The translations under genes were made by a program, and so were the position numbers. A stretch of DNA of 64,000 nt, taken from NCBI GenBank assembly GCA_030549775.1, contig CM060173.1:34657110-34721109 (forward strand). The letters are read 5' to 3'. Shown here piece after piece: positions 11,041 to 22,149 of the stretch. The DNA is from Tamarix chinensis. Taxonomy: Eukaryota; Streptophyta; Magnoliopsida; Caryophyllales; Tamaricaceae. Position 1 is the stretch's first letter, and each line of letters opens with the position of its first letter. Under the pieces are notes generated by a model that saw only the letters and a list, made by a program, of their open reading frames with translations, did not search any database and was not told the origin of the DNA.

Positions 11041-13480
11041 ATTATTTCAAAAATACAAAAGGGATAACCTTTTGGTAGTGGACATAAAGATTAATTCACT
11101 CTTGAACCACTTTAAATTACGTGTTAAATTTTTATTTCGTCATTCCCATTCCAAAAAACCCTATTCACCCCCTCTAGGATGTTTTTTGTTTACATATGTT
11201 TAACTAGATCATTGTAATATTGCCAATTATCTTAAATGGATATAGTTGCTGGTATGTATTCATCCTTGTGTGAATACTGTTAGACCATCTTGGTAAATGA
11301 ATATTGGTGTGCCTGTTTTATGAATGAATATTATGAACCTTGATGTGATGTGTAGTTTCAACTAAAATTAATAAAATAGTAAAAATTAAAATAAAATACC
11401 TCGATATTAAAAATGATTTACTCTAGGGTTAGCTAGCTTAGAGAAAAATTAGGAGCCTTTAATTTGTTTTGGTGGTTAGCTTGGTGCCTCATCTCCTAGC
11501 TAAGGTTTACATTTAATTTGTTTATATACACAAGATTCTAGAGGATATCAATATTTAAGTATTAGGTGGCCTAAGGAAGGAGAGTATTGTGTTATCTTGT
11601 GCACTAATATAACTAGGACTGTCTCGGTGTCCTTAGGTTACAGAGGAAGGAGGGTATTATGTTTCCTTTATGCACCAATATAACCAATGGTACCTTAACA
11701 CCCCCTATGTTCATAATTGATCCACTCAAAAATTAATAAAAATTGATTAATCATGGTGTTCTATAGTTACCTTTGTGCACTACCGCATTGCTAAAGGGCG
11801 TAATATCATGTGTTACTAACTGTAGAAGTTATATCTATCATAAGTGTGGTGGAAGCTTTGTCTTGATATTTTCCATGTTCTATTGTATGATTGTGATTTA
11901 AGCATTATTGTATATGAATTTTCATATATTATGTTGTCATATGTGAATATTATAATATGTAAATATGATCACATATGTCCTTATTAGATGTGTATCATGA
12001 GACATTTTCATCCTTAGGGTATATTGTTTTACTTAGTTAGATTATACTAATGTGCATCATTTTTATGGTCACATGCTTATTCAATATGCAGTTGCGACCT
12101 TATAGGAGTGTATCGAGGATCCCTTTTAAGTCATTGTAGGTTTACGATAAGATTTAGGATTGTTGGGTATTTGTTGCTAAGATCTTTTGATGGAAATATT
12201 ATTTTGGACCCTCTTAGCCTTTCCTTTTATTTTTCTTTCAATATGTTGTGGTTTTACTTTCCTGTTTGGTCCTTTTGTCTTATATTGGAATAATGAAAGT
12301 AGCTATTATATTATCCCCTAAGTTTCTAATGCTCATGTTTTATCTTAATTAAGTGGATAAAATATTTTAGCCTTAACACTTATTATAACAAAGGTAGAAG
12401 AGAATAGATGTATACGAAGTGTGATATTAAAACTATGCATTTAAATGTTTTAATTTTTACATTCATCTTTTAAAATGAAATTGTTTGGCCCTAGAAATAA
12501 TTATGTTTCCCTCATAGTACGTGATAAGTAATAAAAAAACTATGAATATTTTAGTCATAAATTTAGTATTTTTATCTTAATAATTTGGATGATTCTAGAC
12601 TTGCACATGCAAAACAAATTGCGTTGTAACATTTTCATAATGCTCTCATAAAATTATATTGTATAAAATGAATAGTTTTTTGATAAAGTAAAAAGTAATT
12701 AAGATTACTAAAAGTAAAGGTAAAAAAATTACTAATTAATTTGTAATTAATTAGTTTAAAATTATTTGTCTCTCTTTTTCTCTATTTCTTCATCTATCCC
12801 TACTGCCTTAAAAATTGATACATGAAATGAGCTCCACTATGTGCAAACAATATTCTTGGGATGACAAAAGTGATAACTAATCCTCAAATATCACTATAGA
12901 AAAACAAAATCCATTTGCAACAATACATCATTTTTATAAGGTCATAGCTAAAGGTTTATCACAAGAAAGTCTAGTCAACGCAATGGATGCATGTCATTGA
13001 AAAACATCTTCTAAAAATAACTTGAGGTGTAAACACATATATAGCAACAACCACTTTTGAAAACTAAATTTTTTTAATTTTTAATGAAATATAATAACAT
13101 GGCATCATTACAAGTTCCTATAACTATATTTTTTTTATAAGAATGAAGAGGATGGTGAAGGTAAATAAGTACTATCATAATTCAATTTTTTCTAAATTAT
13201 ATTTATCCTCCTCTTCTTCTTCATCATCCAATATGATGATCAAAGAATCTACATTTTGTACCTCATCCACTTCCTCTTCTTCATTTTCTATTAAATATAT
13301 AGAAGGCTCTTCATCTTCTACTATATATATAGAATATTATTCCTCATCAAGTTACCTTCATCTTTAGTTTTGTTTGAACTTGGGGAAGTTGTATACAACT
13401 TCTTCTCTCAACCTTCTCCCTCTATTGTTGATTTTAGCCATATTCAAGCTCTATTGACTATGATTTCTGTATGCTTTATG
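11041..13480. other. Unassigned region, probably decayed repeat DNA
   Basis: No gene is recognised. A short imperfect repeat (AAGGAGAGTATTGTGTTA..CTTGTGCAC at 11576, AAGGAGGGTATTATGTTT..TTATGCAC at 11645, and a weaker copy near 11757) gives a direct-repeat cluster at 11570-11850. A TCT/TCC/TCA-rich stretch at 13200-13350 would encode polyserine on plus or acidic residues on minus. It resembles the acidic linkers of retrotransposon gags but has no flanking support. Confidence 0.4.
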
Positions 13481-13519
13481 TATATTTATTATTTTAAATT
13501 GATTTATATCGACTCTTCA

Positions 13520-14140
13520 TGAAACGAACCCCAAATGGAGTTTAGTAAAAATTACACAATAATCGCAAGAACAGCCAAACAGGAATAGGGATAGGGTGAT
13601 CGGGACTACCCGATCTAAATCCTCGAAGCCGAGAATAACAAGGTTGCCGGAAACTGACAATAAACGATGCAAAATCATAAGAATTAAGCTAATAGCTTTA
13701 TTTCATATACTAAAATCGAGTTGAGCAAGTTCTCCTCTTTACAGCATGATAGGATCTTTATATAGGGCAGCAACTAGCTAAGGTTGATGGAAGCCGAACG
13801 TTGGGCAATGGTCGAGAAGGAGGAGCGGCCAGAGTGGATTAATGGTGGGTAATCACCATTGATGGTGCGCGTCAAAGAAGGCGAAGTTAGAGGAAGATAA
13901 TCGCAGATGGAAGAGTTTGGTCGAGCTGAGGGAGCAGCCTTGATGCCGCGTTTGGTTCGACCGTGCTAAAGGATGGGTTTTAAGGCTATGGACCGGGGTG
14001 ATGGGGGGAAACGTGTGTGTGAGTTTTGGTTTGGGCTTTTTTTAGGTGGAGAAATGGTGGGCTTGGGTGTGGTAGGATTAAGGAAGATGTGGGGGATTTG
14101 AATGTGGTTTAATGATGGATTAGGCAAATCCCACTTAACA
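13520..14140 (-). mobile_element. Probable LTR (solo), minus strand, with TATA box
   Basis: This 0.6-kb block is more GC-rich than its surroundings. On the minus strand it could run from TGTTAAGTGGGATTTGCC (14140) to TTTCA (13520). It holds a TATA box (CTATATAAAGATCC; 13753-13766) and, about 60 bp further on, an AATAAA signal (near 13700), the usual order of U3, R and U5. No matching target duplication, primer-binding site or coding frame was found, and both ends are estimates. An ordinary decayed promoter is an alternative. Confidence 0.4.
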
Positions 14141-14210
14141 AGCTGCTTAATACCCTTATTACAAGATAAAACTAAATAAGAAAAACAACAAAAATAATAG
14201 TAGAATTTTT

Positions 14211-14355
14211 CTAATTGGGTGATAATGCCCTTATTTTTGTTAATAATTTAGAACTTGAATATTTCTTCTCAGCAACAAACTCCTGTTTCTTGATAGCACC
14301 GTCTTGAGTCTTTTTCCCGCTTGCTTGGCTAGATTTGTCAATTTTCTTGATTGTC
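14211..14355 (-). CDS. Candidate last exon of an unknown lysine-rich protein
   Basis: On the minus strand a good splice acceptor (TATCATTGTCTTGTAG, ending at 14356) is followed by an open frame of one partial codon and 47 codons to a TAG at 14211-14213. The peptide is strongly basic and polar (TIKKIDKSSQASGKKTQDG, then KKQEFVAEKKYSSSK) with no stops, unlike nearby AT-rich DNA. I do not recognise the family. Upstream exons would lie to the right (14.4-17.8 kb), where only decayed coding-like stretches were seen. It could be a captured gene fragment or chance. Confidence 0.25.
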
Positions 14356-14579
14356 CTACAAGACAATGATACAAATATAATTAATTATTTTTAAAGGATA
14401 ACTGGTGCTTTTCTTAGTAAGGGTACTAAGAGTATTTGGGCTTTCATCACTTCATGTTCTAAAAGAAGGGTTACAACTTGAGGTGGTTTGTGACTATGAA
14501 TTTTGAGAATGAGGTGGTGAACAAATTGAAATATAATTTAAACATGATTTTCTAGTAATTTGTAAAATTTCATCAATTT

Positions 14580-15290
14580 ATTGGCACATCTATAGTTATT
14601 AATATTATATGTTCAACATAGATATATATATATAGTAAACACAAATAATAATTAATAATATTAATATTAATATAATTAATTATTATTCAAAATATTAATA
14701 GAAATAATTCAATTATGTTCATGATATAGGTTTATTATGATTATTATATATGTTCAAAAAGTGAAAGTTGTGTTAGGTTCATCACACTAAACTAATACGT
14801 TCATTATGTAAAGTGTTTAGGTTCATGCATTAAAACCTACAGATTTAACAAATAATTTATAAATGCTTAATAAAGAATATTGGGATTTTTCATTATAAAG
14901 AGTAAACATATGTGTTCAAAAAGCACTGAACATAGATTCATTAGAAGATTATATCATGTTCATCTATAGTAAACTATTTAATCACATCTTTTAATTTAAT
15001 AAAATCTAGAATTTTTGCAAATGTATTCTTTTTTCTTTTTCTTTTGTTCATTATACTAAACTAATAGGTTCATTAACTTAATTGTTTAGATTTAGGTAAT
15101 AAAATTTACAAGTTCAGTATAGAATAAAGTTATGCTCATGAAATATTTTTAGCATCTTTCATTATATAAACTTAATATATGTGTTCATGGGCAATATACA
15201 AAGGTTAATTAGAATATTCTACCATGTTCATTCATACTAAACTATGTGATCAGATCTTTCAATTCAATCAAATTTACAAGTTCATTATAG
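14580..15290 (+). repeat. GTTCAT-rich region with a ~268-bp direct repeat
   Basis: The stretch starting at TCATCACACTAAACTAATACG (about 14778) recurs as TCATTATACTAAACTAATAGG (about 15046). Similarity continues through a TTTCATTATA(T/A)A..ATATGTGTTCA part and an ATCATGTTCAT..TAAACTAT part. About 20 copies of GTTCAT or TTCATTA are scattered in the region. A second cluster of the same words occurs at 17930-18190. Confidence 0.65.
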
Positions 15291-17820
15291 TACCACCATT
15301 TTTTTTGCCTATTCCCCTACTCTTGTCCCTAATTGTTCCTTTTGTTTGTCTTTACTTGTTCCTCTACCTCTATTTTTATTGGTTTCATTTTTTGGGAATT
15401 CAATGAGGAGTATTTTCTCTAATTTAGTACTTAGGATCTTTCTTTCTGTATATGACGTCTATTCATCTTGCTCATCCTTGTATTTTAGATGTGGTGCCTC
15501 TATTTTGTGTCTCCATGTTCTTTTCAAGCAAAAGTAATGTTGCATAGTATTTTATTCATAGCTTTGATAACAATGAATTCTTTAAAATTGATAATGGTTG
15601 CACTGATCAATAAGTATATTAATTTATGGATGAACTTGTATTAAAAAAAAACATCCTTCCACATCCTCTATTAAGTTAACACTCCTTGCAACATGGGATT
15701 CACATATGTGTTTCTATTTGTGTCATTGTAAATATTCCATATTCTACATTATTTGAGTCTTTTTTCTAGTACAAATCAATAACCTTGGTCTCCTAAGACC
15801 TACTTTGTGATGCTCTATTGGATTTCCCATTTTTTCATATAATTTACTACTACTTCCATCTAGTATAGATGTATGATTGTGTAAGTTATATATTTCCAAA
15901 GGATTTTCATTTTATATAATTTGAAATGAAATCTTGCCAAATTGTGTACTAATGTGTCATATCCTACTCAAAAGGTTTACTCAATAGCTTTTTGTTATGT
16001 ATAAATATTCCTTCACTTTTAAAGTTGATTTAAACCACATACAAATTCTTGAATTTATTAATTAGGAATAACATCTACAAAAAGCATGGGGGTGTGTGTG
16101 TGTGTATTAAAAAAATGGTGATCATATATATACATGCTTATGTATTCATGTTTCTTAATGAATTTTTGTTACCCAGTTAACCGATCTAACATCTGTTATA
16201 AGTGTAGCAAAACCTTGGTTGATGGTTACATGAACCATCTTATGATAGAGTTATAGAGGGTAACCCTTTCTTCTCGGAATTTCCTAACACATAAGCTAAA
16301 AATAATTTAGTATGGTAAACATATTACTTGTTATGAATTTGCATTAGTGATGCATTTTAAAATTTAATTGTAATGGGTCACTTACATATGCCACAAAATG
16401 AAAGAATACCCTTTTTGGAGACACGAGTGAGTGTTTTAAGTCTTCTTGGTTTAGATTTTTTCCCCATATCTATTATGTCATTCTCAACTCATGTTCTTAG
16501 TGGAATTAATTGTGGCATAATTCTATCTAGGAGATATTTATCTACATCTTGGAATAATAATTCCCTGAGTTAAATTCATTACAAGAAATAATTAGTTAGT
16601 CAATCAGTATTATATTAACACAGTATGAAAAAAAATATTAGATGTCATACAATGATTCTTTTGATTTTTCATACTCATACAACAACTCTTTAGAGTCACG
16701 CATTACTTCTATTATGTTAATACTCATATTGTAATAATATGATCATAATTAGACACCCAGATTCCTTTTCTTAGTTGGTTGTATCCTTCTTTATGTTGTT
16801 GTTTGATCATATATGATTATTACCTTACTTAAATCTTCATTTTGTTTATTTTTTAGTTGTTGTAGTTTTTTTATTTGGATTGGTGTTTACTATTTATTTT
16901 TTTTAAGAAACAATGGTGATGTTTTTTTCTCCTTCATTATCATTTGTTTTCTGGCCTTTTGTGAGGAAAAGGCTAAATGTTTTCATTGTAAATAAGTAAG
17001 GTTTGCTTTATCATATTGTGATTTTTGAAAAAAAAATGTTGTCTTTAAAAACTTATTTATCCTGGCTTTGTGTGATGCTAAGGATAAATGTTGGGAAGTC
17101 TTGTTTAGTGGTTTAATGATCATGCAATGCCTATTCAGATTCAAGTGATCTTACATGGTGTCTTTCTTCGACAACTAATATTCTATCATTTTTTTTGTGT
17201 TCATCATCACCTACTTTTTCATATTCATGTGGTATTACTTTTTCAATTTTCTAAACAATAAAATTTCTATTATCATACATGGAATTTTTTTTAGCATTCT
17301 TGTTATTAGTTATCATCACTCCTCATAACTTGTCCTACACCATGAAGTTTCTCCCCTTTATTTCTTTCTTAAATGTTTTCTTCTTCTTCTTTGGTTATTA
17401 TATGTGTTGTTATAATATCAATAATAGTATCTTGAGTGAATATTAATTTGGAATAATTATCATGTTTTTGTTTGTCATGTAGCTCTTTATGGGGGTTATT
17501 TGATGCTCTTCTTCATGCTTTAATTTTTTTTGATATGATGCTTCAAGGTCTCGGACTACATCCCACACACTAGGTTGTTTGAGAAGTTCATTCTCCTCCT
17601 TGAGAAGTTATTTCCTATGGGTGGGACATATTTGTGTAGATGGTTCTTCATTTGTCATTTTTAGAAGCATTTATAATACTCTCAAGCTTATTTTTTCTAG
17701 TATAGTTTTATTCCCAATTTCATTCATTAGTTACCCTAGCTTGGTGAAGGCATCAACTGCTTTCTTGGTTATTAAGTACAGCTGATCCATCATATCTTGT
17801 TGTTTAATCCATGTGGAAAC
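15291..17820 (-). pseudogene. Decayed coding-like stretches of unknown origin
   Basis: Two minus-strand stretches look like worn coding sequence. At 17787-17480 one constant frame reads DQLYLITKKAVDAFTKLG, then NEEPSTQICPTHRK, KEENELLKQPSVWDVVRDLE and QKKLKHEEEHQ, with only three stops in about 100 codons; its end is coiled-coil-like. At 16573-16370 a frame reads LLFQDVDKYLLDRIMPQLIPL and KKSKPRRLKTLTRVSKKG with one stop and a C-x2-C pair. No known domain is recognised. The plus-strand frames here are TTT-rich shadows. This may be a dead element bounded by the GTTCAT clusters, or an old gene. Confidence 0.25.
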
Positions 17821-17929
17821 ATATTATAATTAATCCATATTTAATAACACGGTTTAATGTGCACATATTAAATAATATTTAATGTCAATTTTCATCACAT
17901 AATACATATTGTTTCATCATATTAAATGA

Positions 17930-18190
17930 TGGAATGGCCATGTTCATAACAAACAATAAGTATGTTTGTTACAAGTCAGGGTTTATCGTGAATAACATAT
18001 ATGTTCAAAACATGGAACACCTAGGTTCATAATAAATAATTTATAGGTTTATCATAGAAAACAACATTGTTTGTAGCATAGACAACAAGGTTCATAACAT
18101 GTAATTGATAATTTCATCATGAATAACTTATATGTTCATAACATGGAAGACATAGGTTCATCATGAATAAAATAGGTTCAAAAGAAAAAT
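17930..18190 (+). repeat. GTTCAT / TCATNATGAATAA repeat cluster
   Basis: Repeated words of the form AGGTTCAT(A/C)AT(A/G)AATAA and ATATGTTCATAACATGGAA(G/C)AC occur eight to ten times in 260 bp. They are the same words as at 14.6-15.3 kb and in the same orientation. Confidence 0.6.
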
Positions 18191-19355
18191 ATACACAAAA
18201 TACTCACCTTATTTGTCAATCCATATACTTACATTTGTTTAAGACCAGTGTTTATTGTTAATTTTTCTTCAACTTTATTCTTCCTCAATATCCTCTCTAT
18301 TATCTTGTTCAACCCTTACTCTCTTGACTCTTATTCATTCTAACATTATCCCTCACCCAAAAATATTCATTCTAACATTATTTAAGACCAGTGTACTTAA
18401 ATAATAATATGGTATACTTAAAGCCTTATGCCTAGGGTTGGGCCAATTGGTCATAAATATAGGTGTATTAACTTTCTTAAATAATATTATTGTCTAATAT
18501 TGAAATGCAAATCTAAAATATTTACATCTTTGATATAATAATATAGTATTATCATTTAATGTTGATAGTATTTTAGTGATTTTAGTTATGTACTTCTATC
18601 TGTATAATTATATTTTTAACATTGCTACTATATTAGTGTATTGATTAGTTATTCAATATTTTCGATCAAAATATTTACCATTCTAGTTTTGTATGGCTAC
18701 AATATTTATAGTTGAAATATTGTTTTCATATAATTATTCTGTGATCTTGTAGATACTATAGAGTTAATTTAGTTAACAATTAACTAAACTTTAGTATGTT
18801 ATAAATGAGAGGGTAAAATAGGAAATACATATTTAAAAAATAATTGAAAATGAGTAAAAATTTACGTCACGTATAATTCCTATAAGATATATTATAGAAA
18901 CTTAACCTTAAAATAGGTGAATTTTAGAAAATAACAATTAAATTAAATTATTATGTATGATTATAGTAGTGATCAAAGTATTATATAATTATTATAGTAA
19001 TTATATAATTATCATAAAATTATAAGTGATATATTATTATCATTTTATATGGTCCTCAAATGGTTAATATTTCTAATCTCTATGAAATATACATAACTAT
19101 ATGCATTGGATATTATTTGTATTTGTCAAATTTCATGTCAAATTTAATTTATTTGAATTTTCATTGAGTGAATTTCTTATTTATATTTTAGATCATATTG
19201 TAGATCGATTCACCAAATATCACACCTCATCAACAATCCAACTAGTAATTGCTTGATGTGGTTAGGTCTAGCTAGATCCTCAAATTTCATATGGTGTATA
19301 ATATGACAAATTATACATTAGGTTCAATTCAAATTTTATTTTTTCAATTAGGTTG

Positions 19356-19394
<39 letters not shown>

Positions 19395-19494
19395 CTAGAA
19401 TTAACAACTTTCCTCAAAATTAGGTCATGCTAAAAAAAATTAACTTTCAAAAACTAGCCTAAATGATGCAAAATAAAGATATATATATATATAG
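18191..19494. other. AT-rich intergenic DNA
   Basis: No open frame or domain is recognised. It contains (AT)n at 19363-19393 and short AT runs only. Confidence 0.5.
19363..19393. repeat. (AT)n microsatellite
   Basis: An uninterrupted run of about 15 AT units. Confidence 0.9.
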
Positions 19495-19673
19495 GATTAG
19501 GATCATGTACAAACTCTAACCTAAAATACAAACATAGGAGCTAATTATATCCATCAGATTACTTATATTAATGATCTATATCTACTTTCTCATTTTTCTT
19601 TTAAAGTAATCTAATGGATATAATTAGCTCCTACGTTTGTATTTTAGGTTAGAGGTTGTACATGATTCTAATC
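19495..19673. mobile_element. Palindromic MITE (~179 bp) inserted in an AT run
   Basis: The left arm (GATTAGGATCATGTACAAAC, on through CTAACCTAAAATACAAACAT and AGGAGCTAATTATATCCATC) is matched by the inverted right arm (19607-19673) over about 68 bp with few mismatches. A central spacer of about 40 bp remains. Both sides are ATATATATA, so a target duplication of up to about 9 bp is possible but cannot be proved inside a microsatellite. There is no coding capacity. The near-perfect arms suggest a fairly recent insertion. Superfamily is unknown; a 9-bp duplication would fit a Mutator-type MITE and a TA duplication Tc1/mariner. Confidence 0.8.
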
Positions 19674-20550
19674 ATATATATATATAATAAACTTGACTGG
19701 AAAAATAAAAGTATAAATGAAGTTAATATATAATTGATGTTATAGTTTGGAATCCATATCCAATTGTCTTCTAATGTGAAACATCACAAAAAGAAAAATA
19801 AAGAAAATTTTGATAATTAACATAATTTTAAATGATCCTATTTGAATGGTATGTGTTTTAGACTTGTCTGTTTTTATCATGAAAAGAGTTAAATATGCCC
19901 TTGGTAGAGATGGGGCCACTGCCATACACTTGTGGGGTCCTAGTGTAGTTACAAGGTATTGGTTATCTTTATTGTATTACTATCCTATTAATATTTTTAG
20001 TCCTAGATGAGTAAAATGATAATATTTTTTAACTTAAAAATAAAAATATGTTGAGTATTTTTATATATAAAAAATAATTAGAATATTCCAGAGTTAAAAA
20101 AATCTTACAAAAAAAAATAAAAAAATCAAAACTATAAATCATATTACCTCAGTTTAGTTTACAGAGTTAATTGATATTAAATTTCTATTATCTTCACAAT
20201 TTAAAATTAAAAACATTAATGGGACCGTACTAAAATAAAAATAAATTTAAGACAGATATTGCTGATATATAATTATTTAAAACACATAATACTTAAATAA
20301 AATTATGTTTGTAAGGTTACCAAAATTTATAAGGCTAAATAGAGTAATCAAACTAACATACAATGGCACATTATTGTACGGTCATATTCATTGTGTTTTA
20401 TTTAGAAATGAAGGAGCAGAAAGAGTGTCATATGTACATTCTTTGGTCACCGAACCAGTTTTTTCCACCGCCAATTTGGCCACCGAACTTTAAACTCACA
20501 CTATTTTTACTTCTATGTTATTTAAATTTATCCCGTCTTAGCCATCGACA
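19674..20550. other. Intergenic DNA upstream of the sulfotransferase
   Basis: No gene is recognised. Short open frames here have no codon bias or domain. Confidence 0.5.
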
Positions 20551-20677
20551 AGTCAGATATTCATAGGCAACCGAACGACTAACCTAGTCATCAGCGCATG
20601 TGACAAATAGAAACATATGATGCCCAAAATTGTTTTTGTCCCGTTACAAGAACGTTGAGCATTCCTTCGTCTAACTA

Positions 20678-20998
20678 ACTGCAAATTGAACCACCGGTCG
20701 TGCGGACTAGAGGAAATAAATAAATCACTCCAATTATTTGAAGTGTAGATTGCATTAGTTAATCTTATCAAATCACCAATTGCAAATTAAATCCATCTGC
20801 CATCTTTTTATGAAGTCCTGTTCTTTTAATCTAACCACCGTTCCTGCAGATCGATGAGAGGAAATAGTAAATAAACCTATTTCAAATACAGAATAGAATA
20901 GTCAGTTTTATCTTATTAAACCTTACCTACCTGCTCGTGCTCAGCTAACCAGTGGCAAACTAAACCCACCTGCCACATTATTATGATGTGCCCTTTGT
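20678..20998 (+). repeat. Diverged ~150-bp tandem duplication in the sulfotransferase promoter
   Basis: Copy 1 (20678-20827) has ACCACCGGTCGTGCGGACTAG, AGAGGAAATAAATAAA and ACCAATTGCAAATTAAATCC, then ATCTGCCAT. Copy 2 (20828-20998) has ACCACCGTTCCTGCAGATCG, AGAGGAAATAGTAAATAAA and ACCAGTGGCAAACTAAACCC, then ACCTGCCAC. The elements come in the same order and spacing. A weaker third copy may precede them (20560-20670). Confidence 0.7.
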
Positions 20999-21079
20999 CG
21001 ATGAATGAACAAGTTAAATAAACAATTTGTCTTAAAAGTGGTTTTGGGAGAGGGAGGGATAGGGGCAGGGCTGACCACG

Positions 21080-21089
21080 TATATATATA
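21080..21089 (+). promoter_or_regulatory. TATA box of the sulfotransferase gene
   Basis: TATATATATA lies in CCACGTATATATATACG, 53 bp before the ATG at 21133. Plant transcripts usually start about 30 bp after TATA, so the leader would begin near 21110-21120. That is past the upstream ATG at 21106 and supports the ATG at 21133 as the real start. ACGT-containing sequence (CCACGT, TTACGTAC) surrounds it, a possible bZIP target. Confidence 0.6.
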
Positions 21090-21132
21090 CGTTACGTACC
21101 AAATAATGAGACGGACACCTAAAGTGAGGGAT

Positions 21133-22149
21133 ATGGCTGCATCAAATTCTCAATCGTTTCCCTCTAACCCACCTCTTTCTGCTACCCAACAACTCCCTGT
21201 GTACTGGCAGGAACGTGGAATTAGCCAAGAATGGAAGGACTTGATGTCCACCTTACCAACAGCAAAAGGGTGGATTCCAGGTATGTTGATTTATCAATAC
21301 CAAGGTCACTGGTATGCCCGTCAAATCCTCGAATCAACATTAAATTTCCAAAAACACTTTGAACCTCATGACACAGATATCATTCTTGTTACCCCGCCTA
21401 AATCTGGCACCACCTGGTTAAAAGCCTTAACTTATGCTCTAGTGAACCGAGAAAAATACTCAATTAATAAAAACAATGACCACCCTTTGCTCATCAAAAA
21501 CCCTCATGACCTAGTGCCCTTCTTAGAGCGCAATTTATACCTTGGCACCCCATCACCTGATCTTTCTTCTCTCAGCTCTCCTCGAATCCTCGCAACACAC
21601 GTGCCTTTGGTTTCATTTCCAGAATCCATAAAGAACTCAAACTGCAAGATTGTCTACCTGTCTAGGGATATCAAGGATACTTTTGTTTCAAGTTGGCACT
21701 TCACCAATAAGTTGAGGCCTCACCATATGGAGCCACTTTCACTAGGAGAGGCATTTGATATGTTTTGCGATGGAATTTTACCATACGGACCGTTATGGGA
21801 TCATATTTATGAAGGTATGAAGGCAAGTTCGAAGAATCCTGAAAAGATTCTCTTCCTCAAGTATGAAGAGTTGAATGAGCAACCCCATAATCATTTGAAG
21901 CATCTGGCAGAGTTTATTGGGTATCCATTCTCGGTTGAAGAAGAAAAGGCAGGTGTTGTGGAAGAAATTATCAAGCTTTGTAGTTTTGATAGCTTAGCTA
22001 ACTTGGGAGTGAACAAGAATGGGACATTATCTACCGGATATAATAATAATACTTACTTTAGGAAAGGACATGTTGGAGACTGGAAAAATTATCTAACCCC
22101 CGAGATGGCTTCACGAGTTGATCAAATTGTGGAACAAAAAAGTGGGTAA
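21133..22149 (+). CDS. Cytosolic sulfotransferase (SOT family), intronless, probable C-terminal frameshift
   Basis: It should transfer a sulfuryl group from PAPS to a hydroxylated small molecule (flavonoid, hydroxyjasmonate, steroid or similar) in the cytosol; the acceptor cannot be told from sequence. Numbering from the ATG at 21133 (338 residues): the 5'-phosphosulfate loop PPKSGTTW is at 88-95, the catalytic His is in ATHVP (156), the 3'-phosphate site YLSRDIKDTFVSSWHF at 175-190, and the C-terminal PAPS motif RKGHVGDWKNYLT at 310-322. One exon is usual for plant SOTs. The ATG at 21106 adds nine residues but lies too close to the TATA box, whereas 21133 has the good context ATGGC. The frame stops at 22147 just after a run of six A (22136-22141). 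The +1 frame continues for some ten residues with a family-like tail to TAA at 22175-22177. A one-base insertion or sequencing error is likely. No signal peptide is seen. Confidence 0.92.
   Translation: MAASNSQSFPSNPPLSATQQLPVYWQERGISQEWKDLMSTLPTAKGWIPGMLIYQYQGHWYARQILESTLNFQKHFEPHDTDIILVTPPKSGTTWLKALTYALVNREKYSINKNNDHPLLIKNPHDLVPFLERNLYLGTPSPDLSSLSSPRILATHVPLVSFPESIKNSNCKIVYLSRDIKDTFVSSWHFTNKLRPHHMEPLSLGEAFDMFCDGILPYGPLWDHIYEGMKASSKNPEKILFLKYEELNEQPHNHLKHLAEFIGYPFSVEEEKAGVVEEIIKLCSFDSLANLGVNKNGTLSTGYNNNTYFRKGHVGDWKNYLTPEMASRVDQIVEQKSG

Noticed and set aside
13143..13367. Serine-rich open frame
   Set aside because: It is a TCT/TCC/TCA low-complexity tract with no start context or domain.
20305..20771. 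Small open frames upstream of the sulfotransferase as possible upstream genes
   Set aside because: They overlap each other on both strands, show no known domain, and cover the duplicated promoter segment.
21106..21132. Upstream ATG of the sulfotransferase as the start
   Set aside because: It lies only about 17-26 bp after the TATA box, so it is probably outside the transcript. The added residues (MRRTPKVRD) are not typical of the family.
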